A DNA stretch of 10,987 bases from an uncultured Collinsella sp. (GTDB lineage Bacteria; Actinomycetota; Coriobacteriia; Coriobacteriales; Coriobacteriaceae), in the NCBI GenBank assembly GCA_900752345.1, contig CAADVA010000212.1:1-10987 (forward strand), read 5' to 3'. The notes under the pieces are model-generated. The model did no database searches and had not been told where the DNA came from. It saw only the letters and a list, made by a program, of their open reading frames with translations. This document shows positions 5,601 through 10,645 of the stretch, in pieces. Position 1 is the stretch's first letter, and the number at the start of each line of letters is the position of its first letter. The translations under genes and the position numbers were made by a program.

Positions 5601-7682
5601 CTGGCTCTCCTCCTCCTGCTTGAGCTTGAGGTCGCCGGCATCCCACCCCTTCTGGTTGGCCGATCCGACAACCTTGTTCTTCTCGGCCTCCTGCTGGAGG
5701 GCGAGCGCGTTGACCTTTGCCTCGATTCGCTCGTCGTGCGAGCGGAGGGCCTGGAGGATGCTCCAGACGTTCGCGAACACCTTGCTGTCGTCGAGCGCCT
5801 CCTCCGGCGTCATGCCGGCTGGAACGAAAATGGGCAGGATGATGTAGCCGAAGTCCTTACCCTCGGCGCGCCTCATGACGCGGCCGACGGCCTGGACGAC
5901 GTCCACCGTCGAGTTCTTGGCATTGAAGAAGATGACGGCGTCGAGGTTGGGCACGTCGATGCCCTCGGCGAGGCAGCGTGCGTTGGTGAGAATGCGGCAC
6001 TCGTCCTCGGCGACGTCCCCTCCGAGCCAGGTGATGTTTCTCGTGCGCTGGTCGGACGGCATGTTGCCGTCGACGTGGCGCAGCTCGCACTTGAGCGGGA
6101 GCTCCTCGTGCTCGTCTTCGGCAAACTTCTCGACGATTTGCGAGAAGGCCTCCGTGATGGTCTTCGATGCATTGATGGTCGAGCAGAAGCCGACGGCGCG
6201 CTGTAGCGGCTTGCAATCGGTCACCATGGTCTCGACGTCATCGACGACGAGCATGCCACCGAGACCGGTCGCGTCGTCGGGCGCGCCCTCGCCGTGATCG
6301 ACGAGGCCCTTCCAGCAGCCGATAATCTTGCCGATGTCCGAGGGCTCCAGGCTCATTGCGTTAACGCCCTGGTCGCTCTCCAGGGAGGGCAGGCGGTCCC
6401 CGATGGCATCCTCCTGGACGGTGAGTACGACGACCTTGTAGTCGGTAAGCAGTTTCTGCTCCACGGCCTCGCCGAACTTGATCTGGTAGGCGGTGGGGCC
6501 GTAGATGGACTCGTCGTCCATGGAGGCAATGGTATAGTCCTCCTCGGCGCCCTTGCGCTTGGCGGTCTCGCCGTAGATGCGCGGGGTCGCCGTCATGTAC
6601 AGGCGCTTCTTGGCGGCAACGTTCTCGTTGAAGTGGATCTTCATGAAGGCCGAAGCCTCCGTCTTGGAGACGCCGGGGAGCGCGTTGCCGGTCGTGCGGT
6701 GGGCCTCGTCGCACACGACGATATCGAACTCGGGCATGCCGAGCGCCTGCGCGTCATGGATGACGCCGATAGATTGGTAGGTCGAGAAGATGACGACCAG
6801 CCCGTCGGGGTTTGAGTGCCTGCAACGCCTGAACGAGCGGTACAGGCTCTCGGGATTCGTCGTCGCGGGATACTCGAATGAATCGAGCGTCATCGGGATG
6901 ACGTCGTCCTTGCGCGACGCCTTCGAGTCCGAGCAGACGACGAGCGAGGACATGGGCACGCGGCTCTGGCCCATCCACTCGCGCATGGACTGTCCGACGA
7001 GGGAGATCGACGGCGCGCAGAAGAGGATTGTGCCGGCGGCGGGGCCGATCCAGTCTTCGACGAGACGGAGGGACATGAGGGTCTTTCCCGTGCCGCACGC
7101 CATGATCGCCTTGCAGCGGTCAAACTCCGCCCACTTCTCCTCGATTGCCGCGACCGCGCGCTCCTGATGAGGGCGGAGGTCGTAGGTCACCCGCTCGCCG
7201 GCGGGAACGCCTTCGATGAACGGCGCCCAGTCGATATTGGAGGCCGCCATCTTGGCGGTATCGATGTACATGGATCCGCTGGCGTCGATTTGCTTCTGGA
7301 GGTTCTTTCCCGGACCCTTCGCCGTCGTCATGACCATCAGGGAGTCGACGCCGTCGATAAATACCGCATGGGCGAAGAACGAGTCGCAGATGCCCTTGGG
7401 AAGGTCCTTCTCGCCGTCATAGCACTTGCATTGGATTGCCCACCATTCCCCCGCCTCGGCGGTCTGGGCCATGAGGTCGATTCCGTTGTCTTGGGTGTCG
7501 TGGACGGGGCAATCGTCCCATTCGAGTGCCTGGGCTATCGTCCCGACACGGGAGAAGAACAGCGCGTAGAAGGGGTCGTTCTTGAGATAGTAGACGCAGG
7601 CCGCCTCGTACTTGTCACCCTTCTCCTTGGTCGTTGCCGACCCGTTGACGATAGGGTCAAGGGCATCGTAGACGGTCTTCAT
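2625..7682 (-). CDS. Type ISP restriction-modification enzyme (1685 aa)
   Basis: A single polypeptide for restriction, translocation and modification, of the LlaGI/LlaBIII class. Residues 20-110: Mrr-like nuclease with D69 (NGID) and Q84-C-K86. Residues 165-615: SF2 helicase/translocase with Walker A GTGKT (197-201), DEAH (325-328), TATP (364-367) and arginine-finger motif QAVGRVMRR (597-605). Residues 640-880: coupling region. Residues 880-1100: N6-adenine methyltransferase with DPFAGTGSF (920-928) and NPPY (1027-1030). The rest is target recognition plus a C-terminal helical part. All catalytic motifs are intact and the length is close to the family norm of about 1600. AAGGAG precedes ATG at 7682 by about seven bases. 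Family knowledge: these enzymes methylate one strand of an asymmetric site and cut after collision of two translocating enzymes. Oddities: residues 1330-1380 carry three in-frame TYQQ repeats with nested palindromes, and the TRD part is less GC-rich than the rest. It may be autonomous, since one chain holds both activities. Confidence 0.96.
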   Translation of the reverse strand: MKTVYDALDPIVNGSATTKEKGDKYEAACVYYLKNDPFYALFFSRVGTIAQALEWDDCPVHDTQDNGIDLMAQTAEAGEWWAIQCKCYDGEKDLPKGICDSFFAHAVFIDGVDSLMVMTTAKGPGKNLQKQIDASGSMYIDTAKMAASNIDWAPFIEGVPAGERVTYDLRPHQERAVAAIEEKWAEFDRCKAIMACGTGKTLMSLRLVEDWIGPAAGTILFCAPSISLVGQSMREWMGQSRVPMSSLVVCSDSKASRKDDVIPMTLDSFEYPATTNPESLYRSFRRCRHSNPDGLVVIFSTYQSIGVIHDAQALGMPEFDIVVCDEAHRTTGNALPGVSKTEASAFMKIHFNENVAAKKRLYMTATPRIYGETAKRKGAEEDYTIASMDDESIYGPTAYQIKFGEAVEQKLLTDYKVVVLTVQEDAIGDRLPSLESDQGVNAMSLEPSDIGKIIGCWKGLVDHGEGAPDDATGLGGMLVVDDVETMVTDCKPLQRAVGFCSTINASKTITEAFSQIVEKFAEDEHEELPLKCELRHVDGNMPSDQRTRNITWLGGDVAEDECRILTNARCLAEGIDVPNLDAVIFFNAKNSTVDVVQAVGRVMRRAEGKDFGYIILPIFVPAGMTPEEALDDSKVFANVWSILQALRSHDERIEAKVNALALQQEAEKNKVVGSANQKGWDAGDLKLKQEEESQKAAEITQGVQMRLTFFPVERWEKAVKTTLVKKCGTRIYWDEWAEDVAKIAQRHIERIGKLVRENDEVSGSFKTFLHGLQDSLNPSITEQDAVEMIAQHIITVPVFDALFGDFEFAKSNPVSVAIERFLGVLEEHKIEEASDSEVLDDVYASVRRRAAAIQSDAARQQLIRDLYEKFFKVAFKATSDKMGVVYTPTEIIDYILRETGRVLKREFGQSLADDRVHILDPFAGTGSFMAHLIESDLIPDEKLKRKYTREIHSNEILLLAYYIMTVNIEYAYHARIGGDYQPFEGAVLTDTFQMTEESNTLDDEVFYDNTDRVRIQNALPIRVIVGNPPYSVGQTSANDNNQNEKYPTLDSRIAQTYVAKTTATNKNSLYDSYFRAFRWASDRIEERGIVCFVSNGGWVDGSSSNGFRRSLVEEFNSIYVFNLKGNQNTSDWKREGGKVFDAGAKIGVAITMLVKNPDSKEHGVVHYHDIGDYLSREDKLRLIRDFAINGDIDWQTIEPDKYGDWLNQRDDSFYEFAPLGITKRKPPYGMFTIWSAGLKTQRDPWAWGFSRSRVQGQMERLLTNMDAEIQAAKSEGRAIEYDPIRFSWTRRMEDTARKGERLVYNRDEVVMGSYRPFCKQWVYYDRVMNEMTYQQPRLFPLAASGREKAERTYQQPNILSKITGKGGAEMTYQQGSLRCLENLCIVYTGGSAMSAMVTSNLPDLHFVGDSQCFPLYWYEEEQTGTTLFDENDYVAPGGQTSLFGDGATHTEKSYSRHDAITDETLKVFREVYPHAFPKRYKKDGGIELNKTDIFYYVYGILHSPEYRKRFESNLKKELPRIPLAADFARFSEAGRKLAHLHLDYETIDPWASIVEDGDSANPGRTVKMAFGKCKKDEEHPKGQDMTVLKVAENMTLRGIPLEAYEYVVNGRSAIGWLMDRYQVRKDKASGIVNDPNDYSDDPRYIVDLVERVVTVSMETIAIVNELPALNEKAQPADWPAAWKVK
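3561..3696. repeat. three 19-base direct repeats with nested inverted repeats inside the Type ISP gene
   Basis: CTGCTGGTAGGTCATTTCG occurs at 3561-3579 and 3678-3696, and with one change (C for A) at 3618-3636. The spacings are 57 and 60 bases, both multiples of three, so the reading frame is kept (TYQQ three times, residues 1330-1375). Between copies lie inverted repeats: a perfect 12-base pair at 3637-3648/3662-3673 and a perfect 15-base pair at 3580-3594/3664-3678. Confidence 0.9.
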
Positions 7683-7716
7683 ATGGTGACTCCTTCGTTA
7701 CAACTCAGATGTCATC

Positions 7717-7744
7717 ATTTTAGATAAAGTCATTTATCGGTTAA
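7717..7744 (-). promoter_or_regulatory. promoter of the Type ISP gene with a palindromic spacer
   Basis: Read on the minus strand: TTAACC (7739-7744), 16-base spacer, TAAAAT (7717-7722; 5 of 6 to consensus). The spacer 7723-7738 is itself an inverted repeat, GATAAA-GTCA-TTTATC, exactly filling the gap. A protein bound there would sit between the -35 and -10 and could repress. No controller gene is adjacent to name as its partner. A weaker alternative promoter lies further upstream near 7780-7803. Confidence 0.5.
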
Positions 7745-7797
7745 TGCTCATTTGAAGGCGAATCGGCGAAGAGAAATACAGTATTAGCAACCTCTTA

Positions 7798-7823
7798 TCA
7801 AAAAGCCCAGCATAGCCGGGTTC
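7798..7823 (-). terminator. intrinsic terminator of the HTH/262-aa operon
   Basis: On the minus strand CCCGGC-TAT-GCTGGG (7807-7821) forms a six-pair stem with one G-T pair. C and TTTTT then follow (7801-7806). It lies about 30 bases past the stop of the 262-residue gene and separates that operon from the Type ISP promoter. Confidence 0.7.
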
Positions 7824-7851
7824 AACTATATTCGAATGTCGATGATGATCA

Positions 7852-8640
7852 TTACGCAGTCGTGCAAACCGTTTTCTTTAAACAGTCAAACAGCTTGTCG
7901 ACTTCTTCCGCTTTAGCGCCGAGACGCAGATAGTAGCTACGCAGCTCCTTTCCTGAATAAATCGACGACAGAATGGTCGCAAGTTTATTTAGACGACGCT
8001 CGTCGAGAAGCTCGTACAGCATGCTGACTTCTGTCTTGTCCCTCGAATAACCCAGATACGACACTAGCAGGTTCTGAACCGAGCGATACTTATCCAAAGT
8101 CCTGTCTTTGTTGTTCGAGCCGTACAAATCAGCGCTATTCCAGGCTGACACCATTTGTTTCGCCGAAGCGAACTCGAACTCAGATCCCGTTGCAATCGCC
8201 TTCAACGTCGCTTCAACTGTAGCTTCATCTTGATCCTTGCCGGTAACCCAGAGCCATTTCCCCTTCACGAACCAATCGTCATCAATTGCTTCTTGGCTCC
8301 TCGCTATCTTCTCAAGTCTTTTAGAGCTCTCCTCTTCAATCAGTTTCGGAGTATTCCTCACCCCCACACCCCGTCCCTCATTCCTCGAGCCCTCTTTCTT
8401 GCAGAGCAACAACCACTCTTCAGGGGTGACAGTCGTCTTGATATGGATGATGGGGGTGGGGGCATTGGCACCATCCATGGAGTCCATCTTGTACGCTGAG
8501 CCAGTATTATCGACAAGCGCAGGACCGTTGGCGGTACGCTCGGCAGCGCCACACGCGTCGGCGACGTGCGCGGCGACGCCACGCGTACCGCCAACGGGTA
8601 ACGCGGCGTCGAGCAGTGAGGCTACGGTCTTAGCGGTCAT
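7852..8640 (-). CDS. hypothetical protein downstream of the HTH gene (262 aa)
   Basis: I do not recognise this protein. ATG at 8640 is chosen because GGAG lies ten bases upstream and the start overlaps the end of the HTH gene by 11 bases, which implies coupling; an upstream ATG at 8664 would lengthen the overlap. Residues 1-45 are Ala/Gly-rich and encoded by markedly GC-rich DNA containing a 15-base inverted repeat. From about residue 63 the sequence is ordinary and more AT-rich: a strand (PIIHIKTT), an amphipathic helix TPEEWLLLCKKEG, a charged helix at 98-120, an aromatic WFVKGKWLWV (123-132), and a helical C-terminal half (155-259) rich in Leu, Tyr and charged residues. There is no signal peptide, membrane helix or catalytic motif. 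Being second in an operon with an excisionase-like regulator suggests a role in a mobile element (replication, transfer or control), but nothing in the sequence decides this. Confidence 0.82.
   Translation of the reverse strand: MTAKTVASLLDAALPVGGTRGVAAHVADACGAAERTANGPALVDNTGSAYKMDSMDGANAPTPIIHIKTTVTPEEWLLLCKKEGSRNEGRGVGVRNTPKLIEEESSKRLEKIARSQEAIDDDWFVKGKWLWVTGKDQDEATVEATLKAIATGSEFEFASAKQMVSAWNSADLYGSNNKDRTLDKYRSVQNLLVSYLGYSRDKTEVSMLYELLDERRLNKLATILSSIYSGKELRSYYLRLGAKAEEVDKLFDCLKKTVCTTA
8525..8597. repeat. 15-base perfect inverted repeat, 43-base loop
   Basis: CCGTTGGCGGTACGC (8525-8539) and its exact complement GCGTACCGCCAACGG (8583-8597) flank a GC-rich loop. The structure is inside the N-terminal coding part of the 262-residue gene (residues 15-39) and is more GC-rich than the rest of that gene. 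Confidence 0.9.
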
Positions 8641-8878
8641 TGTTATCGCACTCCAGACCGGCAAGGTATGTGATCAGGTCAGCTTTGTCGACGCGCCAGG
8701 CCCGACCGATCTTGATTCCACCCGCTGCTTTTAGAATCTCAATTGAAGTCGTCTTACAAACGTTCATGAGCATTGCGATATCACGCGCTGTGACACAAGC
8801 ATACGGAATCTTGTTCAAAGCTCGACACCATTCCTTACGCCTCACAGTGCTCATTTGATTCGCGTTTACATCGTTCAT
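8630..8878 (-). CDS. excisionase/MerR-like helix-turn-helix DNA-binding protein (82 aa)
   Basis: Residues about 28-75 read as a winged helix-turn-helix of the excisionase (HTH_17/MerR-like) type: ACVTARDIAMLMNVCKTTS forms the helix-turn-helix, and GGIKIGRAWRVDKADLITYL forms the wing and closing helix typical of Xis-like proteins. AGGAG five bases before ATG at 8878 fixes the start; an ATG eight codons later is possible but lacks such a site. Proteins of this kind bind DNA to direct excision of integrated elements or to regulate their promoters. Here the gene leads an operon with the 262-residue gene, and its promoter overlaps an inverted repeat it might bind. No integrase is visible in the window, so a purely regulatory role is as likely as excision. 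The domain call is firm; the role is inference. Confidence 0.85.
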   Translation of the reverse strand: MNDVNANQMSTVRRKEWCRALNKIPYACVTARDIAMLMNVCKTTSIEILKAAGGIKIGRAWRVDKADLITYLAGLECDNNDR

Positions 8879-8906
8879 CTGAACTCCTTTCGTTCGTGTG
8901 GTTTAC

Positions 8907-8920
8907 GTAGTTCACACTAC
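8907..8920. promoter_or_regulatory. operator-like inverted repeat in the divergent control region
   Basis: GTAGT-TCAC-ACTAC is a perfect 5-base inverted repeat. It abuts the -35 of the rightward promoter (8921-8926) and contains the -10 of the leftward promoter (8914-8919). One bound repressor could therefore control both transcripts; the HTH protein encoded next door is the obvious candidate. A looser GTGTG/CACAC pair surrounds the same area (8896-8900, 8913-8917). Confidence 0.5.
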
Positions 8921-8942
8921 TTGACCTGCGACATGGCGCTAA
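8914..8942 (-). promoter_or_regulatory. leftward promoter of the HTH/262-aa operon
   Basis: On the minus strand TTAGCG (8937-8942), 17 bases, TAGTGT (8914-8919). Both boxes are weak matches. The position is right for the gene starting at 8878, and the site overlaps the strong rightward promoter, so the two would compete for RNA polymerase. Confidence 0.4.
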
Positions 8943-8949
8943 CTATTAT
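8921..8949 (+). promoter_or_regulatory. strong rightward promoter of the 392-aa gene
   Basis: TTGACC (8921-8926), 17-base spacer, TATTAT (8944-8949). Each box matches the sigma-70 consensus at 5 of 6. Transcription would start near 8956, leaving a leader of about 43 bases with GAGGAG before the ATG at 8999. Confidence 0.75.
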
Positions 8950-8998
8950 TTTTAGCAGAATGGAGTTTAACGGGCTTTGAGCAGCTAGAGGAGCACTT

Positions 8999-10177
8999 AT
9001 GAGTACAGGAAAAATTAAAGTTCCCACCACTAACGACGACTTAATCCCTTGGACATTGCCAATTGCCCGACTGATTTGCGTCAATTTCGATGGCTCAGAG
9101 CGTCCGGCGTTCCTTTGCAAAGCCGGAGCCAAAGCATACGGTCTTCCAGACGGCTTTGCAACGGGTGCCCTACTCAATTTAGATACGAGTGACTTAGGTG
9201 AAGTCAAACGTTTCATCGAAGCCTACGGTCTCCCCGTTTCACCCTACGCCGGAGAGTTTGAGCGGGTTGAAAAACGATATATCTCTAACGATGAGTTCTC
9301 TGACAATCCGATAGGTGACGGCTTTGAAAAATGGCAAGACGCACTAGACGGTTCACAAAGAAGTGTCGAAATCAGAGACGCCTTTGATTTATCGTTGTTT
9401 AATCACTACAAAGGACGCGACGGTTCAGCTGGTACAGAAGCGGCAAACCTGATTCAGGGTATAAGGAAGAATAACGAGCAAGTCATTCTGATGGATGACC
9501 TGCTTTCTACCATATCTATCATGCAAGTCGCAGCGCTTCTCTTCGCGTGTAAATCTGCGTTTGGGCCAAAGGCTTATGACATGACAATTAAGCTGCTGAC
9601 CAAATTGCCTAATAACAAGAGCGTCATGAAACACTTCGGCCAGCTTTCCGTCGCTTGTCAGTTGCCCGTAGAAATCAATTCAAAGATTAATGAGCACGAT
9701 TTACAACCGAATGTCATCGCTGCAAGAATTGTCGCCTCTCGTTACTTGGAATCGCTCGAAGCGCCCCTCGCCGCCTTTCTGGATCTCGCTCTGCATCCTT
9801 ATCCCGAAAATCACCGCATCATCCTTGATCGCACTCTTCTAAAACTGGCAAAAATAGACCTGGAACCTGAAAAACAATTTGCGGGGAGTCTTACCAGGGC
9901 ATTTACTGCGCAGCTTCTGGAATATCTTCAGAGCAATCAAGCCTGGCGTTCTTGTGAACTCTGCAAACGTCCCTACAAGATCCGTCAGCAAACGATGCAC
10001 GCACTTACAAGCCCAGAGGCCGCGAAGAAGGAGCAGTCAAAACCGAGGAGGACGACTAAGAAACAGAAATCATATTGCACAAAGGCGCATGAGGAACATG
10101 CGCGTCGCATGGTTCAAGCAGAGAGACAAGCTATACGCCGGATGGATCGGAAAGCACGGGGTTTCGATTCCGAATAA
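8999..10177 (+). CDS. hypothetical protein with C-terminal Cys/His knuckle (392 aa)
   Basis: I do not recognise this gene. ATG at 8999 follows GAGGAG at the right distance and a strong promoter. The first 100 residues are mixed alpha/beta (LPIARLICVNFDGSERPAFL near 20-39). Residues 160-300 are mainly helical. The end holds C319-x2-C322 and, after a basic linker (KPRRTTKKQKSY), C360-x3-H364 followed by a very basic helix. This resembles the small zinc-binding ends of some actinobacterial and phage proteins (C..C then YC...H/C with Arg-rich helix), consistent with nucleic-acid binding. There is no membrane segment or signal peptide. The coding sequence is more AT-rich than the Type ISP N-terminal half or the YacP gene, consistent with recent transfer. 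It diverges from the HTH operon and ends about 170 bases from a tRNA, so it may be element-borne cargo or regulator. Confidence 0.88.
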   Translation: MSTGKIKVPTTNDDLIPWTLPIARLICVNFDGSERPAFLCKAGAKAYGLPDGFATGALLNLDTSDLGEVKRFIEAYGLPVSPYAGEFERVEKRYISNDEFSDNPIGDGFEKWQDALDGSQRSVEIRDAFDLSLFNHYKGRDGSAGTEAANLIQGIRKNNEQVILMDDLLSTISIMQVAALLFACKSAFGPKAYDMTIKLLTKLPNNKSVMKHFGQLSVACQLPVEINSKINEHDLQPNVIAARIVASRYLESLEAPLAAFLDLALHPYPENHRIILDRTLLKLAKIDLEPEKQFAGSLTRAFTAQLLEYLQSNQAWRSCELCKRPYKIRQQTMHALTSPEAAKKEQSKPRRTTKKQKSYCTKAHEEHARRMVQAERQAIRRMDRKARGFDSE

Positions 10178-10251
10178 CATCGACAAGACGTTCTAAACGT
10201 GACGAGATTGTGAATACGCATTTCAATTTTGAAGAGTTAAAACCCGTTTTA

Positions 10252-10282
10252 TTGCACACGCCGTTGCACAGCCTATTGCACA
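10252..10282. repeat. three TTGCACA repeats at 12-base period
   Basis: TTGCACA occurs at 10252-10258, 10264-10270 and 10276-10282, each 12 bases apart, in the 125-base gap between the 392-residue gene and the terminator next to tRNA-Thr. Short evenly spaced repeats close to a tRNA 3' end can be arm-type binding sites of a tyrosine integrase. They could equally be a regulator's iterons. The repeat is certain; the meaning is inferred. Confidence 0.7.
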
Positions 10283-10302
10283 CAGCATCCTAAAAACAAG
10301 AA

Positions 10303-10341
10303 CGCAGACCAGAGAAAACAAGCTCTGACCTGCGCTTTTGT
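10303..10341. terminator. bidirectional terminator between the 392-aa gene and tRNA-Thr
   Basis: CGCAGACCAGAG (10303-10314) pairs with CTCTGACCTGCG (10323-10334) except for two central mismatches, with an 8-base loop. On the plus strand CTTTTGTT follows. On the minus strand the hairpin is followed by TTCTTGTTTTT. It can therefore end both the rightward 392-residue transcript and the leftward tRNA transcript. Confidence 0.75.
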
Positions 10342-10344
10342 TAA

Positions 10345-10419
10345 TGGAGCCAGTGACAGGAATCGAACCTGCAACCCACTGATTACAAATCAGTTGCGCT
10401 ACCGTTGCGCCACACTGGC
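10345..10419 (-). tRNA. tRNA-Thr (anticodon TGT)
   Basis: The minus strand folds into a full cloverleaf: acceptor GCCAGTG/CACTGGC, D stem GCGC/GCGC around AACGGTA, anticodon stem ACTGA/TCAGT with loop TTTGTAA (anticodon TGT, reading ACA and related Thr codons), T stem GCAGG/CCTGT with loop TTCGATT, discriminator T and an encoded CCA. There are no mismatches beyond one G-T pair, so it should be functional. tRNA 3' ends are common integration sites, and the more AT-rich block lies on the 3' side of this gene. Confidence 0.97.
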
Positions 10420-10449
10420 ACACTTGGCGCTTTCGCGCGAAGCCAATTA

Positions 10450-10478
10450 AGAATAAAGGAATTGCGGACGAGGCGCAA
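10450..10478 (-). promoter_or_regulatory. promoter of tRNA-Thr
   Basis: On the minus strand TTGCGC (10473-10478), 17 bases, TATTCT (10450-10455). The expected start near 10443 leaves about 24 bases of 5' leader before the mature tRNA. The leader contains an imperfect hairpin (TTGGC/GCCAA with a TTCGCGCGAA core, 10424-10446). Confidence 0.45.
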
Positions 10479-10519
10479 CAGACCCTTTGACCGACCACAT
10501 CTCAAAACTCTTCGTCAGA

Positions 10520-10561
10520 ACGAATAGTTTTATCTGTTCGCCAGAACCAAAAACTATTCGT
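10520..10561. repeat. 12-base inverted repeat with nested hairpin
   Basis: ACGAATAGTTTT (10520-10531) and AAAACTATTCGT (10550-10561) are exact complements. Within the 18-base loop GTTC and GAAC can pair again. It could end leftward transcription from the YacP-like gene or be a protein-binding site. The interval 10420-10645 otherwise contains the tRNA promoter and the tRNA relic, and no gene. Confidence 0.7.
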
Positions 10562-10580
10562 TTTGGCGATGGCAAGTCCA

Positions 10581-10605
10581 CAACCCATTGATTACAAACC
10601 AGTTG
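10581..10605 (-). repeat. relic copy of the tRNA-Thr anticodon arm
   Basis: These 25 bases match the anticodon-arm segment of tRNA-Thr (10372-10396) at 23 of 25 positions, in the same orientation and 209 bases away. The rest of the tRNA is not recognisable around it, and one of the two changes breaks an anticodon-stem pair, so it is not a functional tRNA. Confidence 0.75.
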
Positions 10606-10645
10606 GTTGGTCAATCGAGAAAGCAGCTCCCCATAGAAGGTTTAC

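Noticed and set aside
7739..7803. Additional promoter for the Type ISP gene (TTGATA-17-TATTTC on the minus strand)
   Set aside because: The -10 is a poor match and it overlaps the terminator of the upstream operon; the promoter at 7717-7744 is closer and better.
8155..8734. Plus-strand frames opposite the 262-residue and HTH genes
   Set aside because: The minus-strand genes have ribosome sites, coupling and a recognisable HTH; the plus-strand products show no motif.
10223..10498. 91-codon minus-strand open frame
   Set aside because: It runs straight through the intact tRNA-Thr and the bidirectional terminator, so it is not a protein gene.
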